Made by a program: the position numbers and the translations under genes. A DNA stretch of 64,000 nucleotides from Arcobacteraceae bacterium (GTDB taxonomy: Bacteria; Campylobacterota; Campylobacteria; Campylobacterales; Arcobacteraceae), in NCBI GenBank assembly GCA_028375605.1, contig JAONGR010000001.1:124001-188000 (forward strand), in the 5' to 3' direction. Positions within the stretch are counted from its first letter, which is position 1; every line of letters begins with the position of its first letter. Under the pieces are notes generated by a model. The model had not been told where the DNA came from. It did not search any database and worked only from the letters and a program-made list of their open reading frames with translations. This document shows positions 40,239-49,551 of this stretch, piece after piece.

Positions 40239-41133
40239 TTTTAATCACCTTTTCTTTACTCTCATGAAGGTCAGAAGAAGTAATACTAAATTCAGAAAAA
40301 TTTATATTACCTCTACCTTCATATGAAGAGGTAATTAAGGACACATCCAAATTTCCCTTACTCTGTAAAGAAACCTTGACTTTATTATCAATAATTCTAA
40401 AATAGGCAACTACATTGACAATACCAATGCTTAAGACTGTATCAATTATATCATCACAATCAGTTATCAATACACCTGTTTCTTGAATACAAGAGTCTTC
40501 TAAATGTACTGTAGCTATTCTTCCCTCACCAAATAAATCTAATGTATCCATAATCTTAGATTTTGCTTTAAAAGTAGCTAATGATTCTCTATTATTCAAA
40601 TTATTCATAACTTCTGAAACATTCATTTTGGAATTTAACAACTCACTTATTAAGCTAAATGTGTGTTGATCAGTTGTTTTTGATTTAAAAGCTAAAGTAT
40701 AATCATATACAGCAATATATAGGCATTCTGCCATCTCTTTTGAAATAACTAAATCATTAGACTTATAGAAATCATACAATAAAGTGGAAGCACTTACTTT
40801 TGATAAGTCTCCAATTGATAATCTCTTAACTCTTGTATCAATAAGTTTTTCTCCAATATCCACAGAAGGACAATCTATATCAATTATAAGGTCATAATAT
40901 TGAGGTAAAGAGAAAGATATTTTATCAAATTTTGATAAAAAATTTAATCTTCTCGGTAGTTTCTTCATTGAGGTAAAGACTTTATGTTTTATCTTATTCT
41001 CAAAAAAACAGTTACTAAGTGATAGTGCAGATGCTAATGAATCTACATTTGGATTAGAATGAATAACGATTACAATATAGTGAGCATCTTTAATCTCCTC
41101 AAACATCTTTTTACATAAAGCTTTATTTATCAT
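40219..41133 (-). CDS. DHH-family phosphoesterase (NrnA-like oligoribonuclease/pAp phosphatase)
   Basis: IVIVIHSNPNVDSLASALSL, LIIDIDCPSVDIG, DHHA1-like C-terminus (YEGRGNINFSEFSI). The canonical DHH triad looks divergent. Confidence 0.65.
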   Translation of the reverse strand: MINKALCKKMFEEIKDAHYIVIVIHSNPNVDSLASALSLSNCFFENKIKHKVFTSMKKLPRRLNFLSKFDKISFSLPQYYDLIIDIDCPSVDIGEKLIDTRVKRLSIGDLSKVSASTLLYDFYKSNDLVISKEMAECLYIAVYDYTLAFKSKTTDQHTFSLISELLNSKMNVSEVMNNLNNRESLATFKAKSKIMDTLDLFGEGRIATVHLEDSCIQETGVLITDCDDIIDTVLSIGIVNVVAYFRIIDNKVKVSLQSKGNLDVSLITSSYEGRGNINFSEFSITSSDLHESKEKVIKTILNYI

Positions 41134-42895
41134 CTATATATCCTAATTCAATTAGTTTATCATAAATTTTACCTACCATAGGACCAGCAGCACTTCCTCC
41201 ATGTCCTCCATGTTCTACTAATATAGTTACAACATACTTTGGATTTTTATAAGGAGCATATGTAGTAAGCCATGCTTGTGATCTTTTAAAATATTCTAGT
41301 TCATGCTCTTTCATTCTTTTCTTCTCAGATTGAGGAATACCTACAACTTGAGCTGTACCAGTTTTTGCTGCTACTTTTACTTTACTTTTTATATATTTTG
41401 AAGCTGTCCCATTTACATGATTGCTTACTTCATACATACCCTTTTGTAAAAGCTTTAATTCTCTCTTTCCTATTGCTACTTTTTGTTTTTTATTATTTAA
41501 TTTATCAGACTGTATAAAATGAGGAGTAAGAAGTTCCCCTTTTGTCAGAGCTGCTGTATAACGTGCAACTTGCATAGGAGTTACAAGAATATATCCCTGA
41601 CCAATTGATGAGACTACTGTTTCTCCCATATACCAAGGCATTTTATACTTTTTCTTTTTCCATGCTTTATTTGGATTTATACCTTTAAATTCATTTGGAA
41701 GATCTACTCCTGTAACATGCCCAAAACCATATTTATCTAATGTATCATGAATCTTATCTATACCAACTATCAAAGACCCCTTATAGAAAAAAACATCAAC
41801 ACTTTGTCTTATAGCCTTTGTATAACCAGTAAGTCCATGCCCATCTTTTTTCCAATCTCTAAATTTTCTATTTCCCAATTCAATTTCACCAGAAGCAAAA
41901 ACTTCATAGTTTCTTCCTAATCCATTTTCCATAAAAGAGTGAGCAACTCCCATTTTTATAACTGACCCTGGAGGATAATGTCCATTGATTAATTTATTTG
42001 TAAAAGGATGATTAAGGTCATTAATAATATTTTCCCAGTCTTTATGAGATATACCATTTACAAAGATATTATTATCAAATTCGGGATAACTTCCTGCTGC
42101 TAATATTTCACCATTATTTGAATCCATCACTACAACAGCACCAGCTTTTTTTCCAAAGAGTTCATGTATATATTTTTGTAATTCTATATCAACTGTAAGA
42201 TTAATATCTTTTTTTTCTGCTTTAACTTCATTTAAAACTTTTATTTTTTGATATAATGAATTAACTTTTATCTCTTCATACCCTAGAGTTCCACGTAGGA
42301 CATTATCATAATACTTTTCGACTCCACTTTTACCTGAAGTATCATAATATTTTGCATATTTATCTTTTGCTATATCTTCTTTAGTTGTTTTTCCCATATA
42401 ACCAAGAATATGAGCACCTACGTCATTGTAAAGATATTCACGAATTGTAGATGATTGAATTTCAATATTTTCATTTGAATTAAAAATTGAATAATATTTA
42501 AAAAATTCATCATATGCTATATAATCAACGATTTTCACTAACCCATGCCGATAAGGAGAGTCCAACTGTTGATATTTTTTTAGTAGTTTTTCATATTTAA
42601 ACTTGGGAAAGTATTGAACAATCAAACGGGCAACATCTTCTACATTTTTAAAGTTCTTTTTACTTTTTAAATGCGGTTTAATACTAATGCTAAACCCTAC
42701 TCTGTTTACAGCTAAATATTTTCCATTTCTATCTAAGATAGAACCTCTAGAGGCTGTATTATAGACTTTTTTTATATAATTTTTCTGAGATAATTCTTCA
42801 AAATGTTCATTAGAAATAATACTTAGATAATACACTCTACCTAACAATAAGGATACTATAAATACTATAAATACTATAATTATTTTTAATCTCAT
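41123..42895 (-). CDS. mrdA: Penicillin-binding protein 2 (elongasome transpeptidase)
   Basis: PPGSVIKMGVA (SxxK), AAKTGTAQVVG (KTG), N-terminal TM and dimerisation domain RGSILDRNGKYLAVN. Confidence 0.93.
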   Translation of the reverse strand: MRLKIIIVFIVFIVSLLLGRVYYLSIISNEHFEELSQKNYIKKVYNTASRGSILDRNGKYLAVNRVGFSISIKPHLKSKKNFKNVEDVARLIVQYFPKFKYEKLLKKYQQLDSPYRHGLVKIVDYIAYDEFFKYYSIFNSNENIEIQSSTIREYLYNDVGAHILGYMGKTTKEDIAKDKYAKYYDTSGKSGVEKYYDNVLRGTLGYEEIKVNSLYQKIKVLNEVKAEKKDINLTVDIELQKYIHELFGKKAGAVVVMDSNNGEILAAGSYPEFDNNIFVNGISHKDWENIINDLNHPFTNKLINGHYPPGSVIKMGVAHSFMENGLGRNYEVFASGEIELGNRKFRDWKKDGHGLTGYTKAIRQSVDVFFYKGSLIVGIDKIHDTLDKYGFGHVTGVDLPNEFKGINPNKAWKKKKYKMPWYMGETVVSSIGQGYILVTPMQVARYTAALTKGELLTPHFIQSDKLNNKKQKVAIGKRELKLLQKGMYEVSNHVNGTASKYIKSKVKVAAKTGTAQVVGIPQSEKKRMKEHELEYFKRSQAWLTTYAPYKNPKYVVTILVEHGGHGGSAAGPMVGKIYDKLIELGYIDDK

Positions 42896-43323
42896 AATAC
42901 TAAACCTATGATAATAATATCAATAAAAAAATTCATAAGAAAGATAGTTATAAGTGATAAATCAAATGCAATATATGATTGTGTCAAAATATAGAAAAAT
43001 ATGTACAAAATAAATATATAAATAAAATCTAATATAACTGTAGATGAAAAAAGATTTTTTAATCGAGGAACAATAAATAGATAAATCACCATAGCACTAA
43101 GAGTTAAGGAAAAAATCTTTAACCCTTGACTATTCTCAATTACTAAAAATGTAATTATAGAAAAAAGAATAAGTAGATTTCGTTCTTCTTTAATGGAAAC
43201 AGTAAGTATTTTAAACGTAACTCCAATAAGTAACAGAGTGATAAAATACGTGCTAAAAAATATATTCATTATATTTACTGAAATTAACATTGTAATATAA
43301 GGGGGTGTATATACTTTCAACAT
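42892..43323 (-). CDS. Multi-pass membrane protein (possibly MreD-like)
   Basis: 143 aa, 4-5 hydrophobic helices, overlaps mrdA start by 4 bp. Confidence 0.5.
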   Translation of the reverse strand: MLKVYTPPYITMLISVNIMNIFFSTYFITLLLIGVTFKILTVSIKEERNLLILFSIITFLVIENSQGLKIFSLTLSAMVIYLFIVPRLKNLFSSTVILDFIYIFILYIFFYILTQSYIAFDLSLITIFLMNFFIDIIIIGLVL

Positions 43324-43328
43324 CTAAT

Positions 43329-43907
43329 TTATAAATCCTCTAAAATATTATCTCGAAATAATTCTCTTGAAATTTTATCATAGTCTTGGCTTGAAGCTTC
43401 TAAGTTTAGGCAAATTTTATCTGTAAATATTTTATCTATAATTTTAATTTCATATTGAGTTAATAAATATTCAATTTGAGAGAGTTGAGGATAAGTAATA
43501 TAAAGTTTTTTCTTTTCTAGCTTTACATACTCTTGTATAACACTTGACTTTAGAACTAAATTCACAGCATCACTATATGCCTTAACCAAACCACCAGTAC
43601 CAAGTCTAATCCCGCCAAAATAACGTACTATAATCACCGATGTATTTATTAATTCAGCACCAGAGAGTACACTTAATGCAGGTCGTCCACTTGTACCCTT
43701 AGGTTCTCCATCATCACTACTGTTTTCAACTACTTGATTAAACTCATTTAAATATCTATATGCATATACAAAATGTCTCGCTTTTGTATGCTCTTTTTTT
43801 AAAGACTTCATCATTTCATTAAATTCGGAATAAGGACTTATATACGTAATAAACTTAGATTTTTTAATTTCTAAAGTTATAGAGCTTTGAGAAGTTATAC
43901 ACTGCAT
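43329..43907 (-). CDS. YigZ/IMPACT family protein
   Basis: KARHFVYAYRY...SSDDGEPKGTSGRPALSVL...VIIVRYFGGIRLGTGGLVKAYSDA signature. Confidence 0.93.
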   Translation of the reverse strand: MQCITSQSSITLEIKKSKFITYISPYSEFNEMMKSLKKEHTKARHFVYAYRYLNEFNQVVENSSDDGEPKGTSGRPALSVLSGAELINTSVIIVRYFGGIRLGTGGLVKAYSDAVNLVLKSSVIQEYVKLEKKKLYITYPQLSQIEYLLTQYEIKIIDKIFTDKICLNLEASSQDYDKISRELFRDNILEDL

Positions 43908-43916
43908 TATAATTTA

Positions 43917-44732
43917 TTAACTAATTAAATTATTATAGATATCTTTAACATTTTTCCCTGTTAATTTAGATAGTATTTTTGCTTTTTGTTTTGGAGGTAA
44001 TTTCAGTTCATGGATATCTTCTTCTGTAATAATACCTCTATTTAAAGATTCAATAGGTTTTATAATAACCACCCACTCACCTCTAATAGTAGTTTCTTTT
44101 AATTGTGCTAAGATATCTACTATTTTACCCTTATATCGTGTTTCATATTTTTTTGTCAACTCTTTAGTTATAAAAACTTCTCTAGAAGAGTCAAGATAAA
44201 AAATCTCCTCTACTAGCTTCATTAATCTATGTGGAGACTCATAAAGAATTGCTAGATTTTCACTGTTCATAACCTTATCTAATATATCAGATCTATTTGT
44301 ACCTTTATGAGGTAAAAAACCAAAAAAAGTAAAAGTTGTATTTGAAAAACCACTAGCTGCATATGCAGTTAAAATAGCATTTGCCCCAGGTAAAACATCA
44401 TACTCTATATTATTTTCTAAACAAAAATCAACTAAAAAACTACCAGGATCACTAACACAAGGCATTCCTGCATCACTCATGTATATACATTTTTTTGATT
44501 CAAGTAAAATTTGATTATCTTTAGTTAAAAAATCTTTCTCATTATGAGAATGGACACTGATATATTCAAATGGAGGGAATGTTATCTCAAGTCTTTGAGA
44601 TATTAAAGAAATAAGTTTTTTTGTCACTCTTGTGTCTTCACACAAGATAAGTTCACCATCTTTTAAAACTTCGATAGTTCTAAAAGATATATCTCCTAAA
44701 TTACCAATAGGAGTGGGAACAAATGCAAGCAT
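43917..44732 (-). CDS. rsmI: 16S rRNA 2'-O-methyltransferase RsmI
   Basis: FVPTPIGNLGDISFRTIEVLKDGELILCEDTRVTKKL; MSDAGMPCVSDPG; GFLPHKG. Confidence 0.95.
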   Translation of the reverse strand: MLAFVPTPIGNLGDISFRTIEVLKDGELILCEDTRVTKKLISLISQRLEITFPPFEYISVHSHNEKDFLTKDNQILLESKKCIYMSDAGMPCVSDPGSFLVDFCLENNIEYDVLPGANAILTAYAASGFSNTTFTFFGFLPHKGTNRSDILDKVMNSENLAILYESPHRLMKLVEEIFYLDSSREVFITKELTKKYETRYKGKIVDILAQLKETTIRGEWVVIIKPIESLNRGIITEEDIHELKLPPKQKAKILSKLTGKNVKDIYNNLIS

Positions 44733-44932
44733 TATTTCATTGCGTATCTAGCTTTGAATTTTTCAACTCTACCAGCAGCATCTACAATTTTTTGCTCACC
44801 TGTAAAGAATGGGTGACATTCAGAACAGATATCAATTTTCATTGTTTCTACATTTGATTTTGTTTCAAATGAATTTCCACAAGCACAAGTAACTGCACAA
44901 GTTTTGTAATCTGGGTGTATCTCTTTTTTCAT
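44732..44932 (-). CDS. rpmE: 50S ribosomal protein L31
   Basis: 66 aa; [26 protein letters not shown]...[25 protein letters not shown] (C+ zinc-binding form). Confidence 0.96.
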   Translation of the reverse strand: MKKEIHPDYKTCAVTCACGNSFETKSNVETMKIDICSECHPFFTGEQKIVDAAGRVEKFKARYAMK

Positions 44933-44956
44933 GAGGTTTCCTTTTTAATTTTATAT

Positions 44957-44986
44957 TAAAGGGTCGAGTCTAGATGTCGCCCTTTA
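44957..44986 (-). promoter_or_regulatory. Hairpin in predicted 5' UTR of rpmE
   Basis: Inverted repeat TAAAGGG(44957-44963)/CCCTTTA(44980-44986) extended by CGA/TCG with one bulge, 9-nt loop; no U-tract follows on the minus strand; lies just downstream of a TATAAT box. Confidence 0.5.
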
Positions 44987-44998
44987 TTAAAGTTGCGA

Positions 44999-45004
44999 AT
45001 TATA
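44999..45004 (-). promoter_or_regulatory. -10 box (TATAAT) upstream of rpmE
   Basis: Perfect TATAAT on the minus strand in the rpmE / GGDEF-gene intergenic space. Confidence 0.5.
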
Positions 45005-45021
45005 CAAGTTTTAAGCTAAAA

Positions 45022-45990
45022 TTAAAATAAATCGATAGTACTATTATCTTCTTCTTTATAAATAGCAACTTCACCTCTACCATTATTTCTTGCTTCATTT
45101 AAAAAACTGTCTGCATTTTTTAGAACTTGATTAATATCATTACTATCTTCAGGGAAAGAAGATATTCCTATACAAATTGTTTTTTTTAATATCTGATTCG
45201 TGTTCTCATTTACGATGATTTCTGCTTGCGCAAATTCATTAATAATTCTCTTCGCAATATTTTCAGCTTCACTATTTGACTTTAAATTTACCAATGCAAC
45301 TAAAAATTCATCACCCGTTAATCTCGCAACAATATCAAAATCCTTTACACTTTTGTGAATCACTTTTGCTAATTCAATAAGAACTTTATCTCCAATATCA
45401 TAATCAAACTCATCAATTACTGCTTTAAATCTATCTATTCCAATCATTAAAAAAGATATATTTTCTTCTTTTTTATTTGAGAGCGAAATAATTTTATGTA
45501 TATGTTCAATTAAATATTTTCTATTATGAACATTTGTTACACTATCTATTGAAGAGGCTTCAATATGATGTTTTTTCATTATCCCATTTTGTAAAATTGG
45601 TGATATTTGAAAAAAAGCAGCATCTAAAAAATCTTTATCCTCAGTCAGTAAATTATATTTAGTTTCATTTTGAGTATTAAAAGAGATAATTGCATTTATT
45701 TCAGTATGTGTATTCACAATAAAATAAACTGTAAATTCACCATCTAAATAAAACTCTTCACCTTTTTTAAGAATAGAGCTTGTGGTTTCATCTTTTAAAT
45801 CAAATAACGAAAAATTAATACTTTTTAAATCATATTTATTTTCCAACCATTCGAAAAGGGTATTTGCCATCTCGTTTAAGTTTTCACTGTATTGTAACTG
45901 ATCATACAAATCATAAATACCCTCAAGTTTCTTGAGTTTAGTTTTATCATCCATCGCCAGTTGAATTAAATTAAGCATTCTTGTTTTCAT
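45022..45990 (-). CDS. Diguanylate cyclase-type (GGDEF) protein
   Basis: C-terminal GGDEF domain (TNVHNRKYLIEHIHKI...IGIDRFKAVIDEFDYDIGDKVLIELAKVI...ARLTGDEFLVAL). Confidence 0.88.
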   Translation of the reverse strand: MKTRMLNLIQLAMDDKTKLKKLEGIYDLYDQLQYSENLNEMANTLFEWLENKYDLKSINFSLFDLKDETTSSILKKGEEFYLDGEFTVYFIVNTHTEINAIISFNTQNETKYNLLTEDKDFLDAAFFQISPILQNGIMKKHHIEASSIDSVTNVHNRKYLIEHIHKIISLSNKKEENISFLMIGIDRFKAVIDEFDYDIGDKVLIELAKVIHKSVKDFDIVARLTGDEFLVALVNLKSNSEAENIAKRIINEFAQAEIIVNENTNQILKKTICIGISSFPEDSNDINQVLKNADSFLNEARNNGRGEVAIYKEEDNSTIDLF

Positions 45991-46007
45991 ACTAATTATT
46001 CTAACGG

Positions 46008-46895
46008 TTATAAACTTAGTTTTGAGTAAATTTTATATTTTATATTCTTATATTGAAAACTTAAATAGTTAGCATGCAGTAAAAGTCTATGATGACCAGT
46101 TTTATTTATCCTTACATTCATTTCTAATTTTTTTAACAAATACATATCTGCAATATCTTCCGAAATACCATAAATTGGGTCTCCAACAATTCGATGACCA
46201 ATACTATCTAAATGAACTCGTATTTGGTGTTGCCTTCCGGTCATTGGAGTAGCTTCAATTAGAGTCTGATTTTTTTCAGAATCATATTTGATAGGTTTAA
46301 TATATGTTAAAGAATCTTTCCCTTCAATTGACGTTTCCATTTTCACACCAATTTTACTATTTATGGCTTTACTGATTCCACTATCAATTGGAAATGATTC
46401 TTTAATCTTTCCATCAACTACCGCTAAATAGTTTTTATCATATTCCTTATTTTCAAACATCTCTTTTAAAATAATATCACTGCATTTATTTTTAGTCACT
46501 AACACTAAACCTGATGTTTCTTGGTCTATTCTATGCGCTAAATTTGCACTTTCTCCGAAATGAAATCGTATTTCGTCAAGCAAAGTATATTCAGTATTTC
46601 TTGATGTTGGATGAACCATGATTCCAGAAGGTTTATCAAATACAGCAAAGTCTTCAGTTTCAAATATAGGTTTTAAACCTCTAGTATGACCTTCAAATAA
46701 AGCAACTTGGATAAACTCACCTTGAACTTTTTGTCCATTTTGCAAAACTTTATTATTTTCATCAAATACACGCCCTTTTGCCAATAATTTTTGAGAATTA
46801 GAAATATTTAAATGTGTATTATCTATTAAGAACTGTTGTATTTTTTTACCTGTATCAGACTTTATGTAAAATTTTTTTAACATGAATGGCATCAA
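46008..46895 (-). CDS. RluA-family pseudouridine synthase
   Basis: NLAHRIDQETSGLVLVTKN catalytic HRLD-type motif; TGRQHQIRVHLDSIGHRIVGDPIYG. Confidence 0.93.
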   Translation of the reverse strand: MMPFMLKKFYIKSDTGKKIQQFLIDNTHLNISNSQKLLAKGRVFDENNKVLQNGQKVQGEFIQVALFEGHTRGLKPIFETEDFAVFDKPSGIMVHPTSRNTEYTLLDEIRFHFGESANLAHRIDQETSGLVLVTKNKCSDIILKEMFENKEYDKNYLAVVDGKIKESFPIDSGISKAINSKIGVKMETSIEGKDSLTYIKPIKYDSEKNQTLIEATPMTGRQHQIRVHLDSIGHRIVGDPIYGISEDIADMYLLKKLEMNVRINKTGHHRLLLHANYLSFQYKNIKYKIYSKLSL

Positions 46896-47006
46896 TAACC
46901 TTCTATATCTAGTTTGTGTAATTTAATTATAGCAAAGTGCTATCTAATAACATATTAAGTAGTTTTTATGTAAAATTCGTAACTTTTTTACACACTAAGG
47001 AGATAT

Positions 47007-48131
47007 GTGAATGATATAACATTAGTTGTTTTATGTGCTGGAGAATCATCTCGATTTGAATTATCAGTAAAAAAACAATGGATTAGACTAGATGATGAAC
47101 CATTGTGGTTAAATGTTTCTAGAAGACTATCATCCTATTCTAACTTTCAACAAACTATTGTAATTGGACACAAAAATGAATTATCCTATATGGAAAACTT
47201 TTCAGAAGATTTTTTATTTGTAACAGGAGGGGAAACAAGACAACAATCCATTGTCAATGCGCTCACACATGTAACTTCAAAATATGTTATGATTACTGAT
47301 GTTGCAAGATGTTGTGTTCCTCAATCGGTAATTATGAACTTAATTACTCACAAAAATGACGCTTCAATAATAGTTCCCATATTAAAAATATCAGATACAG
47401 TTGTATACGAAGATAACACAATCAATAGAGACAATGTAAAAATCGTTCAAACTCCCCAATTATCTCAAACCAATATCTTAAAAAAAGCTACTCTCTCATC
47501 AACTGAATTTACTGATGATAGTAGTGCAATTAAAAGTATTGGTGGTTCAGTTAAATATATCGCTGGTTCTGATAAGTCTATAAAAATCACTTTTGGTGAA
47601 GAGATGGATCAATTAACTTGTCTTAAACAAGCAAATTCAAACACATTTTTAGGCAATGGAATAGATATTCATGTCTTTGAAAAAAACAAAAAAATGGTTT
47701 TAGGTGGCGTAGAAATAGAGTCAAAATTTGGATTTAAAGCACATAGTGATGGAGATGTTCTCATTCATAGCGTGATTGATTCTTTATTAGGTGCTTGTGG
47801 AGCGGGTGATATCGGTGAATTTTTTCCGGATACTGATCCTCAGTATAAAGGCGCTGACTCAAAAGACTTACTAAAACATATCGTAAAATTCATAACTAAT
47901 GTTGGTTACGAAATAATCAATGTTGATTTAACAATTTTAGCAGAAATACCAAAAATAAATCCTCACAAAAAAGCTATTAGAAGTACAATGGCAAAACTAT
48001 TAAATATAGAAACACAAAAAATAAACATAAAAGCAACAACAGCGGAAAAAATGAGCTTTGTTGGAAGAGAAGAAGGTGTAGTAGTACTGAGTAGTGCAAC
48101 ACTAAAATATTATGATTGGACAAAAAAATGA
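47007..48131 (+). CDS. ispDF: Bifunctional IspD/IspF
   Basis: N-terminal IspD (LCAGESSRF...KKQW), C-terminal IspF (GNGIDIHVFEKNKKMVLGGVEI...AHSDGDVLIHSVIDSLLGACGAGDIGEFFPDTDPQYKGADS). GTG start. Confidence 0.95.
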   Translation: MNDITLVVLCAGESSRFELSVKKQWIRLDDEPLWLNVSRRLSSYSNFQQTIVIGHKNELSYMENFSEDFLFVTGGETRQQSIVNALTHVTSKYVMITDVARCCVPQSVIMNLITHKNDASIIVPILKISDTVVYEDNTINRDNVKIVQTPQLSQTNILKKATLSSTEFTDDSSAIKSIGGSVKYIAGSDKSIKITFGEEMDQLTCLKQANSNTFLGNGIDIHVFEKNKKMVLGGVEIESKFGFKAHSDGDVLIHSVIDSLLGACGAGDIGEFFPDTDPQYKGADSKDLLKHIVKFITNVGYEIINVDLTILAEIPKINPHKKAIRSTMAKLLNIETQKINIKATTAEKMSFVGREEGVVVLSSATLKYYDWTKK

Positions 48132-49012
48132 ATATATTAATATTAGATGAAGAAGTTTATTTAGCACAAAAAGTTGCGATGAGATTACAAGAAGAAGGAA
48201 ATGGCTGTACTCATGTATCAAACATAAAAGAGATACAATTTGATACTAATTACGATGCAGTTTTACTTTCAACAAATATAAGTAGTAGTGATGTTCATAA
48301 AATTATTACACATTTTAATAATAGTATCATAATATTATTGGTTTCATATATCAATGATACAACAGTAACAAAACCTTTAAAAGACGGAGCAAACGATTAT
48401 ATTGTTAAGCCTTTTATTATGGATGAATTAGTACGAAAAATATATCATTATGATGAATTTAAACGTCTAAAACAAAATAACATAAATTTAGAAAACTATA
48501 TAAATTTTGCATTTAATAATATTAAACATGAAGAAGAAGTACCAAATAACTTGCCATTTGTAATTGAAACAAAAGACCAAAGAATAGCAGATAAAATAGT
48601 ATTTGATGTTGCAAAAAAACTCAATAAAACAATCAAATTTATTTCATTAGAAAAACACACAAAAGTCAATCCAGAAGACTTTCGTAATGAATTGTTATAT
48701 ATTTATGATTTTCATTATGCAAAAAAAGCCTCTAAAGATCTTATTTTAAATACTATATCCGAATATGATGTAATCATATCTTCCCTCGAAGATTTAGGTG
48801 AGATTGAATATCCTAAAATTACAATAGAATCAGCAAATAAATTATCTGTTGTTGATTCTATTTTGACAATCAACGATTATGTTAAACTAATGGTTGTTAG
48901 TTTTCAAAATAAATATCCTGATACTGAACTTAGTCGACGTCTTGGAATAAGTAGAAAATCTCTTTGGGAAAAAAGAAAAAAATTCGGTATAGAAAAAAAT
49001 AGGGGTAACTAA
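48116..49012 (+). CDS. Orphan atypical response regulator of the HP1021/CemR type
   Basis: Receiver fold with LDEE acidic pair and VKPF lysine but no phospho-acceptor Asp (YDAVLLSTNIS); Fis-like C-terminal HTH (DTELSRRLGISRKSLWEKRKKFGI); located directly after ispDF. Confidence 0.8.
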   Translation: MDKKMNILILDEEVYLAQKVAMRLQEEGNGCTHVSNIKEIQFDTNYDAVLLSTNISSSDVHKIITHFNNSIIILLVSYINDTTVTKPLKDGANDYIVKPFIMDELVRKIYHYDEFKRLKQNNINLENYINFAFNNIKHEEEVPNNLPFVIETKDQRIADKIVFDVAKKLNKTIKFISLEKHTKVNPEDFRNELLYIYDFHYAKKASKDLILNTISEYDVIISSLEDLGEIEYPKITIESANKLSVVDSILTINDYVKLMVVSFQNKYPDTELSRRLGISRKSLWEKRKKFGIEKNRGN

Positions 49013-49013
49013 G

Positions 49014-49484
49014 ATGAGAAAACTTTTTCTAACTCTTGGATATAGTGGGCTTAGTCCAAAAGCTCCTGGTACTATTGGTAGTATTGTAGCTTTAGCACTT
49101 GGGTTACTTTTGCTAAATTACATTAGCATCACAACATTGTTTTTATTAGCTTTACTTATTTCTGCATTTGCCGTCAAACAAATTGATATCTATGAAAAAG
49201 AAGTAGGAGTACATGATGGTTCTGAAATAGTAATAGATGAACTAGCTGGGATGTGGATTGCACTAGGAATTGCAAATGCAACATCAGATAATTACATAAT
49301 TGCAGGTTTAGCTTTCATATATTTTAGACTTTTTGATATTTGGAAACCTTCTATTATAGGTAAAATTGATAGAGATGTAAAAGGTGGATGGGGAGTAATG
49401 GGTGATGATATCGTTGCTGGATTATTTGCTGGACTGTGTACTAGTATGACATATTTTCTACTACTTAAATACTCGATTTTATAA
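49014..49484 (+). CDS. pgpA: Phosphatidylglycerophosphatase A
   Basis: GYSGLSPKAPGTIGSIVAL, VIDELAGMWIAL, GWGVMGDDIVAGLFAG. Confidence 0.93.
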   Translation: MRKLFLTLGYSGLSPKAPGTIGSIVALALGLLLLNYISITTLFLLALLISAFAVKQIDIYEKEVGVHDGSEIVIDELAGMWIALGIANATSDNYIIAGLAFIYFRLFDIWKPSIIGKIDRDVKGGWGVMGDDIVAGLFAGLCTSMTYFLLLKYSIL

Positions 49485-49500
49485 AATCAAATCATTATAA

Positions 49501-49540
49501 AAAAAGGCTTGATTCAAAGAAATCAAGCCTTTTTTATTTT
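49501..49540. terminator. Strong Rho-independent terminator between convergent pgpA and nadC
   Basis: Perfect 14-bp stem AAAAAGGCTTGATT (49501-49514) / AATCAAGCCTTTTT (49521-49534), 6-nt loop, T-rich on both strands (bidirectional). Confidence 0.93.
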
Positions 49541-49551
49541 TGCTCTAAATT

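Noticed and set aside
44957-44986. Rho-independent terminator of the GGDEF gene
   Set aside because: Stem-loop is not followed by a T-tract on the minus strand and lies just downstream of a -10 box, so a 5'-leader reading fits better.
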